Shown piece by piece: positions 58,062 through 64,000 of a stretch of 64,000 nt of DNA. Position 1 is the first letter of the stretch; each line of letters starts with the position of its first letter. This DNA is from Anodontia alba (lineage: Eukaryota; Mollusca; Bivalvia; Lucinida; Lucinidae). The stretch spans positions 85,950,095-86,014,094 of the forward strand of contig OZ024831.1 of assembly GCA_964016985.1 (NCBI GenBank), written 5' to 3'. Made by a program: the position numbers and the translations under genes. The notes beneath the pieces were generated by a model. That model had not been told where the DNA came from. It saw nothing but the letters and a program-made list of their open reading frames with translations, and searched no databases.

Positions 58062-58652
58062 ATATTTATTCTTTTGCTGTGAATAACATAAATATTGTCA
58101 TCGAATGAAATTAAAACATCATTATTTTCACGAGTGCGAAGCACGAGTGAAACTTTGAATGTTTTCTTCACACGAGATGAAAATTTTTATGGGATTCACT
58201 GAAAAAAAGTAAATTTTCTTTTTATTTTATTGTTTACACATCAATGCGCGTTTCTGACGTCTTAAGTAACGTCACCAAACAAAACATGAACGTCATGGCG
58301 TCGACGCTCAGTGCTTAACATGTGAACCACTGGAGAGACAAAAACAAAACGTTTCGGTGAATCAAAATAATTTTGATACCAAAATGTTCCTTACATTCTA
58401 ACTAGGAAAATGCATACCAACACTTGATAGTTTAGTTCAGAAACAAAGAAGTTAGAGGTGTTCAAAAATCTGAAGTGGAGGTAACATCCACTTCTGAAAC
58501 AACGAAGAAAACCGAAGTCGTCCAAAGCGAGGAGTGAAAATATAAATCGTATCAGTCACTAGTGAAATGATACGATATCAATTCACTAGTGATTGATACG
58601 ACTTTTATTTTCATCAGATATACACTGATTTCACCGCTGACAATAAAATAAA
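58062..58652 (-). mobile_element. CACTCGTGCTTCGCACTCG multi-hairpin element, copy 3 (inverted)
   Basis: Reverse complement of the 28065-28680 and 33505-34096 copies, from TTTGCTGTGAATAACATAA to CCGCTGACAATAAAATAAA. Confidence 0.75.
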
Positions 58653-58755
58653 TATAAGGATAATTTATTTTTATAGGAACAATCAAACAAAAAATAAAGA
58701 TAACTTATTTTTATAGGAGCAATCAAACAAAACATAAATATAACTTATTTTTATC
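58653..58755. repeat. Tandem 45-bp repeat, about 2.3 units
   Basis: ATAACTTATTTTTATAGGA and GCAATCAAACAAAACATAA repeat directly. Confidence 0.8.
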
Positions 58756-61319
58756 ATCAGCATACTGTGTGTCCAGATGCATATATTAATAAATTTGCAC
58801 ATAACAGATCTTACCGAATTTTAGGTCCTCTGAACGTTTAAATATCAGCAAAGATCATATGCATTCTGTTATGGAGTGTAATGGCAAACAACGAAGGCTC
58901 TGAGCACCAATGCCTATCCAACATATATAGAATGAAACTTTACTTATTTTATCCCTCACCAATAAATCTCAGTAATGAATTATTCGTACAAAAAATGTAA
59001 TCTAAATATGATCCGTACAAATAAACAAATGTATGCAAAAATGATGCAAGAGTATGAATTTGGTAAAATAAATGCTTATGCAGCGAAAAATTTCAGGAGT
59101 CACAACCTTGCGTTCAGCCCTTGACTGACAAATTTATGTTATACAATATGTTACGGCTCTCTGACATGTCTGATAACATTATCTATATATAATCTAAAGG
59201 TAACCTTTATTGCGACCAACATTTGCAAAACTGAAGATCGCAGACTAAAACGTATCATATTGCAATCCAAAACTATTTATAGACATGCTAAAAAGTCACC
59301 TTACATTGATGTAATTGTCAAAATTACATTTGTCTCTTTCAGTGCATTATTATTTATTGCAGGGGTTGTATTGTGCTACGGTTACGATACAGAGCAGGCT
59401 GAATATACTGTATATAGTTTTATGTAGACGCGAGGCCCCTTTTTTACTGCCTAAGTCCATTTTCAATCTGCATGTTTGAAGGTGCAAATTGTTAGCTAAT
59501 AATTTATATTATAATGACATGGAAATCATGAAACATTAAGCAATTTGATTTTTTCATGGTCATTATTGACTATAAATACATCCATTGAAACTATGTCGAC
59601 AGAGGGCAAACCAGCTACGACGCTAAATGTCACCAGTGACCTTTGTCGGAATCTTTTCGGTGACTGGTATCTAACATAATAATTTAACTGTAGGTTTTCA
59701 GTGCAAATTCCGAAATTGCGTAGCGAGACTGATAAATGAAAACCTCCAAATTATGACTTGCAGAGTCTGAGGCGTATTGTGCGCAGTTTGACCCGATTCT
59801 ACATATGTTACTGGAGTATTGTCGGGAGTATCGAACAGGTTGCGCTTGCTTTGTGCAGTCTGATCACGCGAACACAAATACTCACGGACATACATACATG
59901 CACACACCCACAGACATGTGCATTTAGGTCAATCAGGAAACGTGCGTGTGGGCAGTTCCTGTAATTAATTAAGATACGTGTAATCTCAGACGCAACTGCT
60001 CATTTGGAACACCATAGCCCTGTTGTTATCCAGGTATTGTGAAAAATATTGTGATTGTCTTATTGGGAAATGAAGTTTGCGTGTGATATCGAGGTCGGGC
60101 GACGGTTAGTGGATTGTTCAGTCGACGGCGCCGATGTCGGCAACCGAAATATCAGTCACGGTGGAGTCACGTCAATGTCAGTGATAGATTAATCATGACG
60201 TCGGTGATTCCGCCGCGACTTCAATGACGTCGCTCATTCTACTTGGTGACGTACGTCGTCATTGTAGAATTACGGTATAGTCGCATTATAGCAGACTACA
60301 TCTTGTGTTTTTGTAGAATATATAGTTAGAATGTGTTTACTAATTTATTATAGGTTTAGGCCCTCTCACAAACGTTCTTCCCCTGGTGAGGGATTGAATG
60401 TAAAAACCTCAGGGAAGAACACGACGTGGTCGACTAGCCACTCCTTATGATGAGTCGAAATAGCATCAAGCCGTCGCCATGAGAAAATGAAATTATACTC
60501 TATTGCATTTTAGAATATATAAGAGAATAAAGTGCATTCCTTACGGGCAATATATGCCAGACCCATCAGATATATAAGAAAATAAAGTCTGAAGACATAA
60601 CTGATCATGTGCACAAAAATATTCTAAATAATGAAAAGGAGAGAGCTGATAAAATGTTAACCTAGAAATTATTAAGAAGGAAAAGGTGGTGACACACTGT
60701 TGTTTGTTTAGTAAAAGGGGCATTCTCTTCACATTAGCACGACAAAGTTCGTCGCACTCGGTGGGGAAACTGGTCGTCAAAAATTTAATTAATCAACCCA
60801 GATTAATCAAAGTATAACCCGGTATAGTATCCTATCGTGTTGTGTTCTTTGTCGATGCCGATGCGAAGAGAATTCCAGTTATGTCGTTTGTGTTGTAGCT
60901 ATATGTTTGGTGTCTTATTGTATGTTGTAAACAGTATATGTGTAAAAATCATAAAAATTTCTAACAATGTTAGAGTCTCTGCTTAGTGGTACAGTTAGGT
61001 GTCACCCAACCTGGAACTTAGTCAAATAGGAAGTCACCCTCGGTCCGTCTTGACCGCCCTTTGGCGTAACAGTTACTCATCAGATAGCAAAACGATTCGA
61101 CATTATACATGTTGTATAAGAGTATACATTATTTCTTACCCTGTGACATAGTCAAAAAGGACTGAAATGTTTCGCTGTTTGTGTGGCATTTTTTTATAAT
61201 ACTGCTTTAGCTTTTCTTAGTTTAATTTCAGAAGACAGCCTAATAGAACTGATAATGTTTTCCTACATCTAAACTGTCTTTGAGGGCCATTCGTCATCTG
61301 TGCTGTGTGAAACTTCCGG
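58756..61319. other. Long stretch without a recognised gene
   Basis: AT-rich, with short open frames only. A CpG/GACGTC-rich patch lies at about 60090-60265 (GTCGACGGCGCCGATGTC, GACGTCGGTGATTCCG). A CAGATCAG-type fragment lies near 59755-59870. No exon could be supported. Confidence 0.5.
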
Positions 61320-61560
61320 TTTTAGGGGACAGATACACTTTCAGGGAGGCAACTCTGTCAAGTTGTTTTTGCCTCTTTTTCTGAAAAGGGATCTTCTTTA
61401 AAAGGAAAGAATTTGCTCCTTCTAGGTGCAAATTCTTTCCTTTTAGAGTAGCCCCTTTTTCAGAAGGGACTTGGTGTGCAGGAAAGCAAATAGGAAGTCA
61501 CAAAAGTTATCTCCCTTGTTAGCAATGGCCAAAAATAAACTGAGTGCATCAAATCCCCCT
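61320..61560. repeat. Best-formed copy of the CTGAAAAGGGATCTTC hairpin repeat
   Basis: TTTTCTGAAAAGGGATCTTC, AAAGGAAAGAATTTGCTCC and the inverse GCAAATTCTTTCCTTTTAGA form a long stem near 61375-61470. It is followed by CAAATAGGAAGTCACAAAAG. Confidence 0.7.
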
Positions 61561-61999
61561 AATGTATGCTCAGCATCATCTACCGCGAAAACTGTTTCCG
61601 TCGGAACTCGGTTCTTTTTTTTTTTTTTGCCGAATAAACAGAATTCCTGGGTAACAGATTTTTATGAATAGTGTGGATTATTTTCAATGATAAGCTTTTC
61701 ACCAGGCCTCTCAGGTGTTTTGTTTTAGATTTTAATGGTGATACTTGCTGTAATGAATGATTTCACTGTGTCGGAATCTATGATTTCAGACTGTCTTCGA
61801 TGTTATATTTTGACGAAATCTGATTACGTAAGATGCATCACAAACTAATCAAGCTGAAGAATACCAATGGAATGCGTCAAGAACACGACAGCGACTTCAC
61901 TACGGAACAAAAATATAAGTAAAGACACCCAGGAAATGCCACATTTCGTAGCGAAGCACAGTCCTACCGAGGTACCAAGAGAAGGAGAGATGACGAACA
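61561..61999. other. Intergenic sequence without recognised features
   Basis: T run at about 61613-61630. No gene. Confidence 0.5.
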
Positions 62000-62340
62000 G
62001 ATAATGGAAAAACACAAACAGAAACAAAACAAAAATCCCACACATGAAACTATTGACGCACAAACAAAGAAAAACTGCAACAGAGGAACCGTCTTGGAAC
62101 GGTCAGTAGAAAACCAACTGGTAGGATTAAACTGGCTTTATTCGCGCGAAACCTCACCCTTAATTCTGGCATATCGAAAAATTACAAATATTTCAGGGTC
62201 CTCTACCTCATATATGAAACATTACAGGGAAACACATATAACCAAAAACATTGTGATAAAACAAAGCAAAGAGCTCAATGGCGATCTGAAGTCAGAACAC
62301 AAGAAAACCACAAACAGAGCCACGACGTGACAGTAAAGCG
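62000..62340 (-). repeat. Inverted copy of the 23-24 kb dispersed repeat
   Basis: AACAGAGGAACCGTCTTGGA, GGGTCCTCTACCTCATATAT and CTCAATGGCGATCTGAAGTC are complements of blocks at 24832, 24170 and 24090. Confidence 0.6.
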
Positions 62341-62715
62341 CCAAAGGCAAAACAAATGATGTAGTTTTTCTCTCAGAGAGTTTTCTGACGTTGGATATTA
62401 CTTGAGTTGGCGCTAAAGATGCAACTATTAGTTACTTTCCATTGGCAAAAATGTGAAACTGTTGTTCTATAGCAAATATAAATAAATTATTTCATAGTGT
62501 TTGCGTGGGTAATAAATACGCTAAAGAGAAAGTCCGGCTATTTCAGCTAACCCATTGTTTACAAAGTCAACTCCGCCTAAAGCAGATTTTAAACATACTC
62601 TTGATAATATCAGCGAAAATAGATATTGAACATAACAGGAAATACATGATCATCCTTTAAGTACACAATTAATAGTGCAATCATACCGATATATGACACT
62701 GGTAATGATATTGAT
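62341..62715. other. Intergenic sequence without recognised features
   Basis: AT-rich, no recognised gene or repeat. Confidence 0.5.
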
Positions 62716-62963
62716 CAGGGCCCAGTTGTTCAAAACTAACGGTGTCGTTAGTTAACGTATCATTAAAACTTTGATCATTAAATATGGCTTATACGCTAAT
62801 ATTTTTGCTGAAAAAATGTGAGTAGCTTAAAGCTACTCACATTTTTCAGCAAAAAAAACAACAAAAAACCTGTGAATTTGATACTGTACTTAATAGAACA
62901 GTTAACATTTTGACCACCAACGAGCTCGTTACGCTAACGACGTTTTGAACAACTGAGCCCTGA
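62716..62963 (+). mobile_element. 240-bp foldback MITE, copy 5
   Basis: Ends CAGGGCCCAGTTGTTCAAA and TTTTGAACAACTGAGCCCTG. The central hairpin (GTGAGTAGCTTAAAGCTACTCAC, written as its two arms GTGAGTAGCTT and AAGCTACTCAC) has lost its loop. Confidence 0.8.
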
Positions 62964-63104
62964 TCAGTTTATTTACAAAAATAGTATTGAAGATGTCTAG
63001 GAAGAGCCAGCCTACCAATGACACACAAAAAACATTAAAGGGTGCCTTGGGAGGACTGTGTTTTGTGACAGTTGCCTTTCCTGAATATCTTTATATTTGG
63101 ACCG

Positions 63105-63412
63105 CAACGTGCGCAAAATACCGTCTGACATGTGCGCACAACGAAGATTCAAATCAGCCTGCGCATCCATACAGTCTAATCAGAGTCGTCGTTGTGCGCA
63201 TGAATAAACTTTGCATCATTGGCTATGCAAAATGTGCCCAGTGAAGATTCTGATCTGAATCTTCGCTGAGCGCAAATGTACGAACCCAGTTAGCATTCTT
63301 TATATATCTACAGCGGGCCATTATTGGTCCGTCAGCTACCCTGACGGGCCGATGACGCCCCGCTATAGATTTATGTAGAATGCTTACTGGGAAGGTACGT
63401 TCGAACTCATTT
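63105..63412. repeat. Palindromic repeats at the right end
   Basis: A GCGCACAACGAAGATTCAAA copy runs to about 63285. A separate hairpin follows (AGCATTCTTTATATATCTAC against GTAGAATGCT, with CCGTCAG/CTGACGG inside) at 63290-63400. Confidence 0.6.
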
Positions 63413-64000
63413 ACTTTTTTATATAACACGGCACGAAAAAAATGTTCGACGTCAGTTGAGGCTAGAAATGCATATTCTTGAACATCAATGCAACATTTAG
63501 TTGACCGTGTATAGTCACGTTTCTGAGTATTGTTACAATTCAAAATGTAGAATGTGGAACTCTCTGCATTCCGATATCAACACAAAATGCAGAAATTAGT
63601 ATATTGTGCTTTGATATATGTAGGTACGAGAGTTAGTTCATTGCATTTTGCTTTCGGACGACTCACTGAAACATGTTTCGTTAAACTCCTTAGCTAGTTC
63701 GTACATCAGAGATGTGTGTACAAGTTCTTATATTTCCAAACTTGGACTGAATGCTTTCGCTCGACTACACAAAAACAACGTCATTCTGTACGTCCTCGTC
63801 CGTATCCGCGTACGCGATTGAGTCGATGCAATCAAGTATATACATGCATCTTTAAACAGTTAACATTTTGAACACTGACGAGCGCCACCGAGGCCGCTTC
63901 GGAGAACGAATGTGGGGTTGATGAAAAGTAGGTTAGGCCGGATATATGAAGAATAGGCACTTCTAATGAATACCACAACATATGTTATGGAGATATATGA
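63413..64000. other. Right end of the window; repeat fragments only
   Basis: AACAGTTAACATTTTGAACA (63857) is a fragment of the 240-bp MITE. CACTTCTAATGAATACCACA (63959) is half of a GTGGGTACTC hairpin. No gene. Confidence 0.5.

Overview
The window looks like nuclear DNA from a mollusc, most likely a bivalve. Coding sequence is sparse, in short exons bounded by GT/AG splice sites and separated by long AT-rich introns. The rest is packed with palindromic MITE-like repeats, tRNA-derived SINEs, Tc1 and LINE fossils, satellite-like arrays and microsatellites. The ACGG-tailed repeat and the dispersed hairpins built on an 'AGACCCAGATCAGACGCC' core resemble repeats I know from clam genomes. The organism is inferred, not proven.

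Three genes can be supported. (1) RBM42, an RRM splicing/RNA-binding protein, lies on the minus strand from 16754 leftwards out of the window: exon 1 at 16702-16754, exon 2 at 12021-12256, exon 3 at 175-1122. The splice phases fit, and the RRM exons lie beyond base 1. (2) A candidate PHD-type zinc-finger gene starts head-to-head with RBM42 on the plus strand (17232-17243, 19154-19304, 19700-19788) and probably shares a bidirectional promoter with it (16755-17231). (3) A complete-looking minus-strand gene (55140-55188, 46568-46912, 36136-38345) encodes an 867-residue protein. It has an N-terminal myristoylation motif with basic residues and a very long acidic Pro/Glu/Ala repeat region, so it resembles the MARCKS/BASP1 class of membrane-anchored disordered proteins. 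Its poly(A) signal is at 36011-36016.

Repeats by region. 1-12 kb (RBM42 intron 2): an ACGG-tailed tandem element (1622-3757), three copies of a 240-bp foldback MITE, two copies of another repeat, a 2.3-kb satellite-like array (8391-10690), (TA)n, and a duplicated exon 2 tail. 12-17 kb (intron 1): a decayed LINE split by an insertion and a foldback element with a 9-bp target-site duplication. 17-22 kb: a SINE, a hairpin element, a Tc1 element with a dead transposase, and a TA-flanked MITE. 22-36 kb: almost only repeats, including nested MITEs, a second SINE and a near-identical 150-bp duplication. 38-64 kb: introns and downstream DNA of the third gene, with dispersed hairpins, a GACGTC-rich minisatellite (about 53.1-53.96 kb), a second Tc1 fossil and further copies of the same families.

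I see no bacterial operon, CRISPR array, rRNA or intact tRNA gene, and no novel enzymatic system. The points most worth following are the MARCKS/BASP1-like gene, the divergent PHD gene, the repeat found directly behind three 5' splice sites, the duplicated exon tail with its preserved splice donor, and the layered palindromic MITE families.
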